The notes beneath the pieces are model-generated. The model had not been told where the DNA came from, ran no database searches, and saw only the letters and a program-made list of their open reading frames with translations. A stretch of 37,862 bases of DNA, from contig CAAGGL010000015.1 of assembly GCA_900769405.1 (NCBI GenBank), positions 1 to 37,862 of the forward strand, given 5' to 3'. This DNA is from an uncultured Alistipes sp. (GTDB taxonomy: Bacteria > Bacteroidota > Bacteroidia > Bacteroidales > Rikenellaceae). Positions 14,052 to 23,860 of the stretch are shown in pieces (position 1 is the stretch's first letter; every line of letters starts with the position of its first letter). Position numbers and translations under genes: made by a program.

Positions 14052-16937
14052 TTAATGTGCTTCGAGCCAATTTTCGCCCACGCCGTAGTCCACCGTCAGC
14101 GGCACACTGAGGCGCGCAGCCTGCTCCATCGACTCGACAACGATCTTTGCAACCTGCTCTTGCTCAGGGCGATAGAGGTCGATAACGATTTCGTCGTGCA
14201 CCTGCAAAATCATACGCGAACGTAACCCTGCCGCGCGCATTCGGCGGTACATTTCGACCATCGCGAGCTTCATAATGTCGGCGGCGCTACCCTGAATCGG
14301 GGCGTTGATTGCATTTCGTTCGGCCACGCCGCGCGCCACGGCATTACGCGAATTGATGTCGTTCAGGTAGCGGCGACGACCGAAAATCGTTGATACAAAT
14401 CCCTCATTACGAGCCTGTTCCGCCGCACGATCCATATACTCCTTGACCTTCGGATACGACGCGAAGTATCCCTCGATGATCTCCTTGGCCTCGGTGCGCG
14501 CGATGTCGAGGCGTTGCGCCAGACCGAACGCCGAAATGCCATAGATGATACCGAAGTTTGCGGTCTTGGCACGGCGGCGTTGCTCGCTCGTAACCGACTG
14601 TAAATCTTCGTGAAAGAGTCGCGCAGCCGTCGCGCTGTGAATATCCTGACCCTTGCGGAAAGCCTCGATCAGACTCTCGTCGTCGCTCAGGTGCGCCATC
14701 AGTCGCAACTCGACCTGCGAGTAGTCGGCCGAGAGCAGCAGGTGGTCGCCGTCCGAGGGGATGAACGCCGCGCGAATACGTCGCCCGCGCTCGTCACGAA
14801 TGGGAATATTTTGCAGGTTGGGGTTGGCTGACGAGAGTCGTCCCGTAGCCGTAACCGCCTGATTATATGATGTATGAATATGTCCCGTACGACTATTTAT
14901 CAGCGCAGGCAGAGCCTCGACGTATGTCGAGAGCAACTTCTTCACGCCGCGATATTCGAGGATCAACTCCACGATCGGGTGGCGATTTGCGAGCGACTGA
15001 ATGTACTCCTCGTCGGTTCGGAACTGCTTTGTTTTGGTCATTCGGGGCTTGGGGTCGATGCGCAACTTCGCAAAGAGCACCTCGCCCAGCTGACGCGACG
15101 AATTGACATTGAGCGTCGGCTCGTCAGCCAGCTCGCGGATCTTCCATTCGAGGTCGGCGAGCTCTTTTTGCAGCTCGACCTGGTATTCGGCCAGCGCCGC
15201 CGAGTCGATTCGCACGCCCGTCCACTCCATATCGGCCAACACGTCGATCATCGGCTCCTCGATCTGCGCATAGAGATATTGCAGCCCCGCCTCGCACACT
15301 TTGGGCCATAGCGCATGCTTCAATTGGAGCGTCACATCGGCATCCTCGGCCGCATATTCCGCCACGCGATCGACGGCGATCAGATCCATCGTGAGCTGCT
15401 TGGCACCACGCCCGATGAGGGTTTCGATCTCGATCGGCGAGTAGTTTAAGTACCTCTGCGCCAGCACGTTCATATTGTGACGCGACTCAGGATCGAGTAG
15501 GTAGTGAAGGATCATCGTGTCGTATTTCGTACCGCGAACTTCGACGCCTGCAGCGCGCAACATCATCACATCGAACTTGATATTCTGACCGATTTTAGCG
15601 ATCTTTTCGTTCTCCATCAGCGGGCGCACGATCTCGGCAAAATCGCTCTGCCAAGCCACATACCACGCCTCGTGGGGCTCGACCGCAAACGACATTCCGA
15701 CCAATCGGTCGTTGAAGAAATCGAGGCCCGAAGTCTCGGTGTCGAAGCAAACCTCCTCGAACGTAGCCAGATGATCGACCAACGCGCGGAGTTCGTCGGC
15801 CGTGCGCACGATATGGTATTTGTGAGGAGTTGTCGCGGCCGTAGCGTAGATACTATCTCCCTCAAACAGAGATTGTTGCACATCATCTGCGGCGGGCATT
15901 TCGACCTCCGCCGCGGGCGCACTCACCTCGGTGGTCGCAACCTCCATCGCCGCAAACATATCGCCCTGACCCGCCAGCGACGCCGCACGCTTTGTGCGCG
16001 ACTTTTCGAGCGTCGCCTGAATCAGCTGCGTCTGCTTGGCCTGCGTGGGCGCGGGAGCCTCGGCAGGGGCCGTCGGATCGGGCGGCAGCTCACGAGCAAA
16101 CATATTGAAATCCAGCTCGATATAGAGCTTACGAAGAGCATCGTTATCGGGATTTTCGACGCGCAGAGCCTCGGCATCAAACTCGATCGGCACGTCCAGC
16201 ACGATCGACGCCAGACGCTTCGAGAGCAACAACTGCTCGGCACCCGCCTCGACATTTGCGCGCTGTTTCGGGGTCAGCTGGTCGGTATGTTCGAGGATCT
16301 GCTCGACCGTACCGAACTGATTTACAAGCTTTATCGCGCCCTTTTCGCCAATTCCCTGCACACCGGGAATGTTGTCCGACGCATCGCCCCACAGCGCCAA
16401 CACATCGCGCACCAAGAGCGGCTCGTCGAATCCGTAATGCTCGCGAATCGCCTCACGGTCAACGATTTCAATGCCCTCGCCCTTCTGTTTGTAGATCTTG
16501 ACGCGGTCGGTCACCAGCTGTCCGTAGTCCTTGTCGGGCGTGACCATAAAGACCTCGAAACCCTCCGCCGCAGCCTTGTGCGCGAGCGTCCCGATCACGT
16601 CATCAGCCTCATAACCAGCCACTTCGAGCACGGGAATACGCATCGCCTCGCACAGCTGTTTGATGTATGGCACGGCGGCGTGAATATCCTCGGGCGTTGC
16701 CGAGCGATTGGCCTTGTAGGCGGGAAAAATCTCACGGCGGAAACATCCTCCCTTGGGATCGAAAGCCACGCCGAGGCAGTCGGGCTGCTCGCGTCGCAGG
16801 ATGTCGCGCAGGAACTTGACAAACCCGAACACGGGCGAGGTATTCAACCCCTCGCGGTTGCGCATCGGGCGCGTCATAAATGCGTAGTAGTATCTGAAAA
16901 TCAACGCATAAGCGTCAATCAAAAAGAGTCGTTTCAT
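14052..16937 (-). CDS. polA: DNA polymerase I
   Basis: Pol I has 961 residues and fills gaps and removes RNA primers. Three domains are complete: a 5'-nuclease (about 1-290, from LFLIDAYALIFRYYYAF), a 3'-5' exonuclease with active proofreading residues (D399 and E401 in DTETSG, GQNIKFD, and YAAEDAD), and a polymerase with motif A around D738 (DYSQVELRL), motif B (RRRAKTANFGIIYG) and motif C HDE with D915. The 290-375 linker is Ala/Thr/Glu-rich and probably disordered. It lies 23 bases after nrnA and 17 before dtd. Confidence 0.97.
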   Translation of the reverse strand: MKRLFLIDAYALIFRYYYAFMTRPMRNREGLNTSPVFGFVKFLRDILRREQPDCLGVAFDPKGGCFRREIFPAYKANRSATPEDIHAAVPYIKQLCEAMRIPVLEVAGYEADDVIGTLAHKAAAEGFEVFMVTPDKDYGQLVTDRVKIYKQKGEGIEIVDREAIREHYGFDEPLLVRDVLALWGDASDNIPGVQGIGEKGAIKLVNQFGTVEQILEHTDQLTPKQRANVEAGAEQLLLSKRLASIVLDVPIEFDAEALRVENPDNDALRKLYIELDFNMFARELPPDPTAPAEAPAPTQAKQTQLIQATLEKSRTKRAASLAGQGDMFAAMEVATTEVSAPAAEVEMPAADDVQQSLFEGDSIYATAATTPHKYHIVRTADELRALVDHLATFEEVCFDTETSGLDFFNDRLVGMSFAVEPHEAWYVAWQSDFAEIVRPLMENEKIAKIGQNIKFDVMMLRAAGVEVRGTKYDTMILHYLLDPESRHNMNVLAQRYLNYSPIEIETLIGRGAKQLTMDLIAVDRVAEYAAEDADVTLQLKHALWPKVCEAGLQYLYAQIEEPMIDVLADMEWTGVRIDSAALAEYQVELQKELADLEWKIRELADEPTLNVNSSRQLGEVLFAKLRIDPKPRMTKTKQFRTDEEYIQSLANRHPIVELILEYRGVKKLLSTYVEALPALINSRTGHIHTSYNQAVTATGRLSSANPNLQNIPIRDERGRRIRAAFIPSDGDHLLLSADYSQVELRLMAHLSDDESLIEAFRKGQDIHSATAARLFHEDLQSVTSEQRRRAKTANFGIIYGISAFGLAQRLDIARTEAKEIIEGYFASYPKVKEYMDRAAEQARNEGFVSTIFGRRRYLNDINSRNAVARGVAERNAINAPIQGSAADIMKLAMVEMYRRMRAAGLRSRMILQVHDEIVIDLYRPEQEQVAKIVVESMEQAARLSVPLTVDYGVGENWLEAH

Positions 16938-16960
16938 CTCTCGAAAGTTCTTCGGTTAGC

Positions 16961-18016
16961 TTACTCCTTCGTGCCCTCGATCTCGGCGAAATACTCCTCG
17001 ACCGACTTGCGGAAGTGTTCGATCGTCTCCTCCATCGTGCGGAACGACTTGCCGCCCGCGGCGTTGGCGTGACCACCACCCTCGAAGTATCGGCGCGCGA
17101 AGACATTGACATCGACCGCACCGCGCGAACGCAACGACACGCGGATGAATTTGCGCGTTGCGAGGAACATCGCCGACATCTTCATCTTCTTGACCGTCAG
17201 CGGGTAGTTGACAAATCCCTCGCTATCACCCTGCTGGAATCCGTAGCGGCGCATCTCGTTCTCTTTCAGCGACATATATGCCACCTCGCCGTTGTGAATG
17301 ATGCCCATTTTCTTGTCGATCACATAGCCGAACAGGCGCGCGCGACCCTCCGTATAACCGTTATAGACGTTGTTGTAGAGCGTCGGGATGTGGATTCCCG
17401 TTTCGAGCAACTTGGCCACCGTGCGGAACAATTCGGGCGTCAGCGTCGAGAACGAGAAGTTGCCCGTGTCGGTCATCATACCGACATAGAGCTGCTCGGC
17501 CATCTCGCGCGTCACGGCCTTCCAACCGCACAACTGCTCGATGATCAGCGCCACGATGTACGAGGTCGAACTCGACTCGGGGTGCGAGAACATCAGGTCG
17601 TAATCGTTTGGCGGCGAGAGGTGATGGTCGATCAGGATACGCTTTGCCGAGCTATTTTCGTTGATGGCGTCGCTCAGCGCTTCGAGGCGCGAGAGGATGT
17701 TGAAATCGAGGCAGAAAATCAGGTCGGCCTGCTTGATTGCGTCGGTGATCTGGTCGGGATTCTCCTTAAAAATCTGCACCTCGTCGATACCCGTAATCCA
17801 ATTCAGGAAGTAGGGGAAACGATTGGGAACCACGCACATAACCTCGTGTCCCATCGACTGCAACGCGCGGCACCACGCCAACGACGAGCCCACGGCGTCG
17901 CCATCGGGATTGGTGTGCGAAAGGATTATGATTCGCTGTGCGGCAGGTGCCAACATCAGTTTCAATCGGTCGAGATTCTCGGTCGAAAGCACGACCTCTT
18001 TTGTGCTGTTGCTCAT
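16961..18016 (-). CDS. nrnA: DHH-family phosphoesterase, NrnA-type oligoribonuclease / pAp phosphatase
   Basis: The product has 351 residues. NrnA-like enzymes degrade nanoRNAs and short DNA from the 5' end and dephosphorylate pAp. The DHH domain shows SHTNPDGDAVGSS, LDFNILSRL, ILIDHHLSPP and MMTDTGNFSFS. The DHHA1 domain ends with GGGHANAAGG, which binds substrate. Catalytic Asp and His residues are intact. It sits between the S41 peptidase (19-base gap) and polA (23-base gap). A substrate preference (RNA, DNA or c-di-nucleotide product) cannot be inferred from sequence alone. Confidence 0.85.
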   Translation of the reverse strand: MSNSTKEVVLSTENLDRLKLMLAPAAQRIIILSHTNPDGDAVGSSLAWCRALQSMGHEVMCVVPNRFPYFLNWITGIDEVQIFKENPDQITDAIKQADLIFCLDFNILSRLEALSDAINENSSAKRILIDHHLSPPNDYDLMFSHPESSSTSYIVALIIEQLCGWKAVTREMAEQLYVGMMTDTGNFSFSTLTPELFRTVAKLLETGIHIPTLYNNVYNGYTEGRARLFGYVIDKKMGIIHNGEVAYMSLKENEMRRYGFQQGDSEGFVNYPLTVKKMKMSAMFLATRKFIRVSLRSRGAVDVNVFARRYFEGGGHANAAGGKSFRTMEETIEHFRKSVEEYFAEIEGTKE

Positions 18017-18035
18017 TATCGGTTAGTTTTCGTTA

Positions 18036-19583
18036 TTATTCGTTGTAACAATTGTCGCTCGGCGCCACGATCGAGCCGTGCAACGTATTCTGCGGCAGCA
18101 GGCTAGGACACTCCACCGCACCGACATCAATCGTGCGTGAGCGTGTCGCCGAACGGTTCGGCTCGACGCCGTCGATCAACCCGAGCGCGATCTTCAACAT
18201 CGGCTCCGAGGGCTCACCCAACTCACCCCACTCGATCCAGCGGAGCGACTCCTCGTCCATATATTCGTTGTAGAAATAGTTGGGAGTCAAGCCATTACCG
18301 TAGTCCGAAGTACCCTTCGCATCGTACGAACGGAAGGTTACGGGGTGGAGCGTATAGCGATAGTTGCCAAACTCGGCCTTGTCGGTACTGTTGAACAGAT
18401 GGTCGATGACCTCCATTCCGACCACCTTACCCTCGGTCTGCGTTCCGATGTGGGTAACCGCCACATCCAGACCGCGCAAATTGTTGATCATCAGCTCGCT
18501 GGCCGATGCGCTGCTCTCCGATGCGATCACATAGAGGCGGTTGAGCGAGAGGTTGCAATCGGCCACCTCGTCCGCCGTCAGCAGGTTGTACCAGGTCGAT
18601 TTGCGCGAGGCATTGGGGCGGCACTCCAACCACTTCGAGCCGAGCTTCGACTGCGGCGCAATCATACTCGAAAGCAACTGAGCCGTAGATACATAGCCAC
18701 CAGGATTGTAGCGCAGATCGAGCACCAACTCATCAATTCCCGCGCTCTTGAACTCGGCGAATACCGTGCGCAACTGCTCCTCGTACTCGTCCGAATTTTC
18801 GAGATCGGTTTCGTCGTAACCGCGCTTGAATTGGTTGAAAAGCAGGTAGCCGACCTTTGCTCCACTGCTGGTAGTCAGCACTTTATGAGTATGTATCGGA
18901 TTCTCCTCGACCACCGTGCGGGTGAGCGTCACGGCGTTGCTCTCGGGCTCCTCCTTGAAGATCACGCCGTCGTTGGTCGAGTTAGCCGTGAACGAACATT
19001 TCAGCACCTTGACCGACGACGAATTCGAGGGCAGGAGCTTGTTGATGTCGCTGAAATTGGACGCCAAGATCTGCTTGCCGTCGATGCGACCGATCCAATC
19101 GCCACGTTTCAGACCCGCTTTTGCGGCGGGCGAGTCGGGCGTAACGTATTGAATACGTGCGAAGTAGCGCAACACTCGACCCGTCTGTGTCTGGATATAG
19201 AAACCGTATGCACGGATACTCATACCGTAGGTTGGCGCAAACTCGAAGTTGCTTGCGCGGGTCACGGGCGAGCTGGTGATGTAGGAGTAGAATGTTCGCG
19301 TGCCGTCGTGAATCTTGCCGTCGAGCGTGTTGGTCTTCATCGCGCACAGTATATTGTCCAAAAACGACTGATAATCAGTTTCGTAAGAGGGTTTAATGGT
19401 CTTGACCTCCTCGTTCCAGAGGTAGTAATACGACATAATCTGGTAGGTCCACTTATTGACCTGAACGTCCTCAGGATCAGTGGGATCGGGCTCGGGAACG
19501 GGGTCGGGACCGCACGCGCCGAGCAGGAGGGTCGCAAGGAGCAACGCCACCAGGTGAAGATATTTATGGATCGTTGTTTTCAT
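18036..19583 (-). CDS. S41 (C-terminal processing type) peptidase lipoprotein
   Basis: The product has 515 residues. The ATG at 19583 gives a lipoprotein signal peptide with the lipidated cysteine at C24 (LLLGAC), then a Pro/Asp/Glu-rich linker. A PDZ domain (about 150-200, KAGLKRGDWIGRIDGKQI) precedes the S41 catalytic core with DELVLDLRYNPGGY, the serine motif SSASASELM and the lysine motif TQTEGKVVG. It probably processes or degrades periplasmic proteins from the cell-surface or periplasmic face. It is the first gene of the operon and has an excellent promoter. An upstream in-frame ATG at 19613 is less likely because it would bury the signal peptide. Confidence 0.88.
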   Translation of the reverse strand: MKTTIHKYLHLVALLLATLLLGACGPDPVPEPDPTDPEDVQVNKWTYQIMSYYYLWNEEVKTIKPSYETDYQSFLDNILCAMKTNTLDGKIHDGTRTFYSYITSSPVTRASNFEFAPTYGMSIRAYGFYIQTQTGRVLRYFARIQYVTPDSPAAKAGLKRGDWIGRIDGKQILASNFSDINKLLPSNSSSVKVLKCSFTANSTNDGVIFKEEPESNAVTLTRTVVEENPIHTHKVLTTSSGAKVGYLLFNQFKRGYDETDLENSDEYEEQLRTVFAEFKSAGIDELVLDLRYNPGGYVSTAQLLSSMIAPQSKLGSKWLECRPNASRKSTWYNLLTADEVADCNLSLNRLYVIASESSASASELMINNLRGLDVAVTHIGTQTEGKVVGMEVIDHLFNSTDKAEFGNYRYTLHPVTFRSYDAKGTSDYGNGLTPNYFYNEYMDEESLRWIEWGELGEPSEPMLKIALGLIDGVEPNRSATRSRTIDVGAVECPSLLPQNTLHGSIVAPSDNCYNE

Positions 19584-19627
19584 CTCAAATTGGTCTTGAA
19601 GGCGGGCACACACACCTTGTCAATCTA

Positions 19628-19658
19628 CAAATATACAACTTTTCGCTCAAAAATCAAA
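19628..19658 (-). promoter_or_regulatory. Promoter of the S41 peptidase-nrnA-polA-dtd operon
   Basis: On the minus strand TTTG (19658-19655) and TATATTTG (19635-19628) are 19 bases apart, an ideal -33/-7 pair. It lies about 45 bases upstream of the ATG at 19583. Confidence 0.75.
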
Positions 19659-19683
19659 TTTTGCACCTCCAATATTCATCGCG

Positions 19684-19700
19684 CGCGCGAATATCGCGCG
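19684..19700. repeat. Small GC-rich inverted repeat between divergent operons
   Basis: CGCGCGA (19684-19690) and TCGCGCG (19694-19700) flank ATA. It lies between the S41 and pheS promoters and might be an operator or an upstream transcript hairpin. Its function is unknown. Confidence 0.4.
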
Positions 19701-19730
19701 AGGAATGTAGGGCATATCCAAATAATTTTT

Positions 19731-19738
19731 TAACTTTG
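19731..19738 (+). promoter_or_regulatory. -7 element of pheS
   Basis: TAACTTTG is a perfect TAnnTTTG, 50 bases before the pheS ATG. No -33 TTTG was found. Confidence 0.55.
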
Positions 19739-19788
19739 TAGCTTGGTAATACTCCGTAAATTACGCAAATCACAAAAATTGACAATAT

Positions 19789-20832
19789 ATGGTAGAGAAA
19801 ATCAACCAACTGATGGCCGAAGTCGAGGCGTTCGATTCGAAGAATCCCGCTGAGATTGAGGAGTTTAGAATCAAAGTTCTCGGCAAGAAGGGCGAGCTCA
19901 ACCGCCTGATGGAGGAGTTCAAGAGCGTTCCCGCCGAGCAGAAACGCGAGATGGGTCAGAAGATCAACCAGCTCAAAAATCTCGCTCAGGAGCGCATCGC
20001 AACGCTCAAAGCCGAGGCCGAGGCAGGAGCTGCCGACGCGGCGTCGCTCATCGGCGATATGACCCGTCCGGGTTCGGCCGAGCAGCTCGGTTCGCGCCAC
20101 CCGATTTCGCTGGTGCGCAACCAGATCTGCGACATCTTCTCGCGTCTGGGCTACACGATCGCCGATGGTCCTGAGATTGAGGACGATTGGCACGTATTCT
20201 CGTCGTTGAACTTCCCGATGGAGCACCCCGCACGCGATATGCAGGACACCTTCTTCATCGAGAAAAACTCGGACGAACCCAACCAGAAAGACGTTCTGTT
20301 GCGTACCCACACCTCGTCGATTCAGGTGCGCACGATGGAGCACCAGCGTCCGCCGATCCGCGTGGTTTGCCCCGGTCGCGTGTTCCGCAACGAGGCGATT
20401 TCGTATCGCGCACACTGCATTTTCCACCAGGTCGAGGGTCTTTATATCGATAAGGGCGTGTCGTTTGCCGACTTGAAGCAGTCGATCCTCTACTTCGCAA
20501 AGGAGATGTTCGGCGAGAGCGCGACGATCCGTATGCGCCCCTCGTACTTCCCCTTCACCGAGCCGTCGGCTGAGGTCGATGTATCGTGCAATTTGTGCGG
20601 CGGTAAGGGCTGCAACGTCTGCAAGGGTACCGGCTGGTTGGAGATTATGGGTTGCGGTATGGTCGATCCTAACGTACTGAAAGCGAGCGGTATCGATCCC
20701 GAGGAGTATAGCGGTTTCGCGTTCGGTATGGGTGTTGAGCGCATCGCGATGCTCAAATACGGCGTGAAGGATCTGCGCCTCTACTTCGAGAACGACGTGC
20801 GTTTCCTGCGCCAGTTCGACTCGGCACTCTAA
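19789..20832 (+). CDS. pheS: Phenylalanyl-tRNA synthetase alpha subunit
   Basis: PheS has 347 residues and is the catalytic class II subunit of the (alpha-beta)2 enzyme that charges tRNA-Phe. An N-terminal coiled coil (1-85) is followed by the catalytic core: HPISLVRNQI, motif 2 around RTHTSSIQVRTME and CPGRVFRNE, and motif 3 in GFAFGMGVERIAMLKYG. The segment FTEPSAEVDVSC leads into a cysteine-rich insert (CNLCGGKGCNVCKGTGW), a putative zinc knuckle seen in many non-enteric PheS proteins. No pheT is in the window, so the subunits are encoded apart. Confidence 0.96.
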   Translation: MVEKINQLMAEVEAFDSKNPAEIEEFRIKVLGKKGELNRLMEEFKSVPAEQKREMGQKINQLKNLAQERIATLKAEAEAGAADAASLIGDMTRPGSAEQLGSRHPISLVRNQICDIFSRLGYTIADGPEIEDDWHVFSSLNFPMEHPARDMQDTFFIEKNSDEPNQKDVLLRTHTSSIQVRTMEHQRPPIRVVCPGRVFRNEAISYRAHCIFHQVEGLYIDKGVSFADLKQSILYFAKEMFGESATIRMRPSYFPFTEPSAEVDVSCNLCGGKGCNVCKGTGWLEIMGCGMVDPNVLKASGIDPEEYSGFAFGMGVERIAMLKYGVKDLRLYFENDVRFLRQFDSAL

Positions 20833-20846
20833 TTGTAACTGACTCG

Positions 20847-20881
20847 TTTCGCCCCTTCGGTCTTCGGCTGAGGGGGCGAAA
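20847..20881. terminator. Hairpin after pheS, weak terminator
   Basis: TTTCGCCCC (20847-20855) pairs with GGGGCGAAA (20873-20881) around a pyrimidine-rich loop. There is no T run after it, so readthrough into the TPR gene is likely and it may only attenuate. Confidence 0.45.
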
Positions 20882-20904
20882 TTGATACAAACAGCTATCG
20901 ATCA

Positions 20905-22716
20905 ATGCGTTACGGCGACGTGATACGGGCTGCGATAGTGGCTCTTACGATGGTGATGTTCTCGTGCGGAACGTTGCCCCGAAAGGGTGCGCCCTCAGCT
21001 GAGTTAGTCGCCAAACGGACCAACACGAACGCTCTCACAACGCTGATTGACAGCTCTTTAACCTCACACCGCGACACTGTTCCACCGAGCGACTATCCCG
21101 CCGATGCGCACACTTTGTGGCACTATGTCGAGGGTTTGAAGGCCTACCGCCTGCACAACGATTCGAGCAAGGCGCGCCACCATTACGAGCGTGCGCTGGC
21201 GATCGACTCGAACTACTCGCCCGCGGCGTACCACACGGCGGCGATGCTGATGATGATGGACGACGCCGATGGTGCCGAGCCATATAGCCTGCGCGCCTAC
21301 CGCACCGACACGACCAGCCATTGGTTCACGGCACAGTTGGGACGTATTCAGATCTATCAGGAGGACTTCGAGGAGGGTATCCGCCTCTACAACGATATGG
21401 TGCGTTTGAAGGGCAATGATCCTGATAATCACCGTATTCTGGCGATGCTCTACTACGAGAACAAGCAACCCTTCTCGGCGATCATCGTACTCGATTCGGC
21501 CGAGCGACGCTTCGGTATCCACGAGGCGATTTCGCCCTTCAAGCGCCAGCTGCTGGTCGCAACGGCGCAGTACGATCGGGCGTTGGAGCAGAGCGAGGAG
21601 CTGATCGCTGCCGACCCCTATAACATTGATAATTATATCATTGCGGCCGAACTCTACGCTCAGGCGAAGAAGGATTCGCTGGCGTTGGTCAACTACGACC
21701 GCGCGCTGGCGATCGACTCAACGAGCATCAGTGCGCTGGGCTCGCTGAACGAGTTCTACGGTATGCGCGGCGACCACCCGAACTACCTTCGCACGATGGT
21801 TCCGCTGTTTGCCTCGCGCGAAGTCGATCTCGAACGTAAGATCAAGATTTTCAACCGCTTGACCAACAATATCGACTACTATCAAAAGTTCTACGGACAG
21901 CTCAATCAGTTGGCGATCACGGTTGCGGTGACCCATCCCGACAATCTCGAAGCGATGGAGCTCTACACCACCCACCTGATCGCGACGGGCGATCTGGATC
22001 GCGCGCTCGAAATCTATAAGGCGCACGTCAATGACTCGGTGCCGCGCGTCGAAATCTTCAACACGATTCTCGATATCGAGAGTTTCAAGGAGCGCCCCGA
22101 CTCGGTCGAGCACTACACCCGTCTGGCGATTGAGCGCTTCCCCGACCGTCCCGAATTCACTCTTCGTCGCGGTTCGTATCTGCTTATGAATGACCAATAT
22201 AAAGCTGCCGAGCGAGCATTCCGCGACGCCCTGCGCAAGATCGATAGCGACTCGTTGCGCGGTGCGACGCTCACGATGATTGGCGACGCGCAGTATCAGG
22301 ATAACCGCCCGCGCGCGGCGTTCCGCACCTACGAAAAGGCGCTGCGACTGCTGCCCAACGATGCGGGTCTGCTGAACAACTACGCCTACTTCCTGTCGGA
22401 GGAGGGGCGCGACCTCGACCGCGCGTTGGAGATGAGCGAGCGCGCCATCACGATCACGAAAAGCAACTCGACCTACCTCGACACCTACGCTTGGATTCTC
22501 TACAAGCTGGGTCGCTACGACGAGGCCAAACGATATATGCGTCAAGCGATTACGCTCGATCGCACACAGAGCGAAGTGTTGATGTGCCACTATGGCGACA
22601 TACTCTACGCGCTGGGAGAGAATTTTATGGCGCAAATCTATTGGGAGAAGGCTCGCGACGGCGGCTACGACAAGGCGGAGATCGAGAGTCGATTGCAAAA
22701 GCTCAAAAAGCCGTAA
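20905..22716 (+). CDS. TPR-repeat lipoprotein
   Basis: The product has 603 residues. The signal peptide ends in MFSC with a lipidated cysteine at C21. The rest is a solenoid of tetratricopeptide repeats from about residue 70 to the end. Clear units include ARHHYERALAIDSNYSPAAY, ALVNYDRALAIDSTSISAL, AFRTYEKALRLLPNDAGLLNNYAYFLSEEG and a last unit with AKRYMRQAITLDRT. It is probably a periplasm-facing envelope scaffold, similar in plan to Bacteroidota TPR proteins next to EnvC-like factors. The next gene starts 6 bases later, so the two products may work together at the cell wall. The precise role is unknown. Confidence 0.75.
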   Translation: MRYGDVIRAAIVALTMVMFSCGTLPRKGAPSAELVAKRTNTNALTTLIDSSLTSHRDTVPPSDYPADAHTLWHYVEGLKAYRLHNDSSKARHHYERALAIDSNYSPAAYHTAAMLMMMDDADGAEPYSLRAYRTDTTSHWFTAQLGRIQIYQEDFEEGIRLYNDMVRLKGNDPDNHRILAMLYYENKQPFSAIIVLDSAERRFGIHEAISPFKRQLLVATAQYDRALEQSEELIAADPYNIDNYIIAAELYAQAKKDSLALVNYDRALAIDSTSISALGSLNEFYGMRGDHPNYLRTMVPLFASREVDLERKIKIFNRLTNNIDYYQKFYGQLNQLAITVAVTHPDNLEAMELYTTHLIATGDLDRALEIYKAHVNDSVPRVEIFNTILDIESFKERPDSVEHYTRLAIERFPDRPEFTLRRGSYLLMNDQYKAAERAFRDALRKIDSDSLRGATLTMIGDAQYQDNRPRAAFRTYEKALRLLPNDAGLLNNYAYFLSEEGRDLDRALEMSERAITITKSNSTYLDTYAWILYKLGRYDEAKRYMRQAITLDRTQSEVLMCHYGDILYALGENFMAQIYWEKARDGGYDKAEIESRLQKLKKP

Positions 22717-22722
22717 TACACT

Positions 22723-23835
22723 ATGCGTAAACTCGTTAGCATACTACTCACCCTACTCGTGGCCACGACGTTGGCCATCACCTCGGCGCAGGCACAGAAG
22801 GGCACGATACAGAAGAGTATCGACCGCCTGACCTCGCAAATCGCCGAGTATGAGAAACAGATCAAGTCGATTCGCAAGGACAAGAAATCGACTCAGGCCG
22901 AGGTCAATAAGCTCTCGCGCCTGATTGGCAAGCGCCGCAAGTTGGTTGGCGAGGTCAACACGCAGATGGTTGCGCTCAACAGCAACATCAACAATCTCAC
23001 GCGCCAGATCGACCGCCTCGCGGCCGAGCGCACGGAGTTGCAGGATCAGTATGCCGAGATGGTGCGCGTGGCCTATCGCAACTACCGCCAGCAGAACTTC
23101 ACGACCTATCTTTTCTCGGCCGATGATTTCAATTCGGCAACGCGCCGCATCGCCGCCATACGCTTGGTGAACGACGCGCGCCAGCGCAAGGTACGCGAGA
23201 TCGATTCGCTCACGATGCAGCTCGACAGCGCGCGCAAAGTGCTTGACGCCGAGAAAGTTACGCTCCAAACCACGCGCGACCGCCACAATAGCGAGTTGAA
23301 GAAACTCTCGGCCAACGAGCGCGACTACAAGAAGCGCCTGAGCACGCTCTCCTCGCGCGAGAAGAAGGTTTTGAAGGCTCAGCAGGAGCAGCGTCGCGAG
23401 TTGGAGCGCCTGGTCAGCTCGACCCGAAAAACGAAGGGCGAGGCGAAGATTGGCGGCAACATCAAGGACAATCGCGGACGCCTGCCAATGCCCGTTGCGG
23501 GTGGTAAATTGAAGCCTAACGGCAGCGACATTGCCGAGATCACGGGTGCGCAGGGCGCGCAGGTCAAGTCGGTCTTCAATGGCGAGGTTATGCGCGTGTC
23601 GTACAACCGCAATGCCAAATCATATATCGTCTTAATCGGTCACGGTCAGTACTTTACGACCTACTCGAATATGGCTACGGCGACCGTCAAGGAGGGTCAG
23701 AAGGTCACGGTCGGGCAGTCGATCGGCACCATCGGACGCTCGGTCGATGCGTCGGGACGCACCGAATATAAGTTGGTTTTCGGTCTGTTTGCCCCGAATG
23801 GCGACACGCTCGATGCCGACCAATGGCTCAAATAA
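22723..23835 (+). CDS. EnvC-like murein hydrolase activator, degenerate LytM domain
   Basis: The product has 370 residues. A signal peptide ends near SAQAQ (residue 25). A long coiled coil (about 28-250, with a break) precedes a C-terminal M23/LytM fold (about 265-370: GAQVKSVFNGEVMRVSYN, YIVLIGHGQYFTTYSNM, VTVGQSIGTIGRS). The zinc ligands of active M23 peptidases are missing: the usual HxxxD is absent and the HLHFE motif is replaced by EYKLVFG. The coiled coil plus inactive LytM plan is that of EnvC, which activates cell-wall amidases during division. It lies 6 bases after the TPR gene and 25 before ybeY. Confidence 0.85.
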   Translation: MRKLVSILLTLLVATTLAITSAQAQKGTIQKSIDRLTSQIAEYEKQIKSIRKDKKSTQAEVNKLSRLIGKRRKLVGEVNTQMVALNSNINNLTRQIDRLAAERTELQDQYAEMVRVAYRNYRQQNFTTYLFSADDFNSATRRIAAIRLVNDARQRKVREIDSLTMQLDSARKVLDAEKVTLQTTRDRHNSELKKLSANERDYKKRLSTLSSREKKVLKAQQEQRRELERLVSSTRKTKGEAKIGGNIKDNRGRLPMPVAGGKLKPNGSDIAEITGAQGAQVKSVFNGEVMRVSYNRNAKSYIVLIGHGQYFTTYSNMATATVKEGQKVTVGQSIGTIGRSVDASGRTEYKLVFGLFAPNGDTLDADQWLK

Positions 23836-23860
23836 CTAACGCAAACACACAGGTAAAGCT

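Noticed and set aside
15504..17072. A 522-codon + strand open frame opposite polA and nrnA
   Set aside because: Both genes on the minus strand have complete, conserved domains. The antisense product is a low-complexity Arg/His/Leu-rich sequence without domains.
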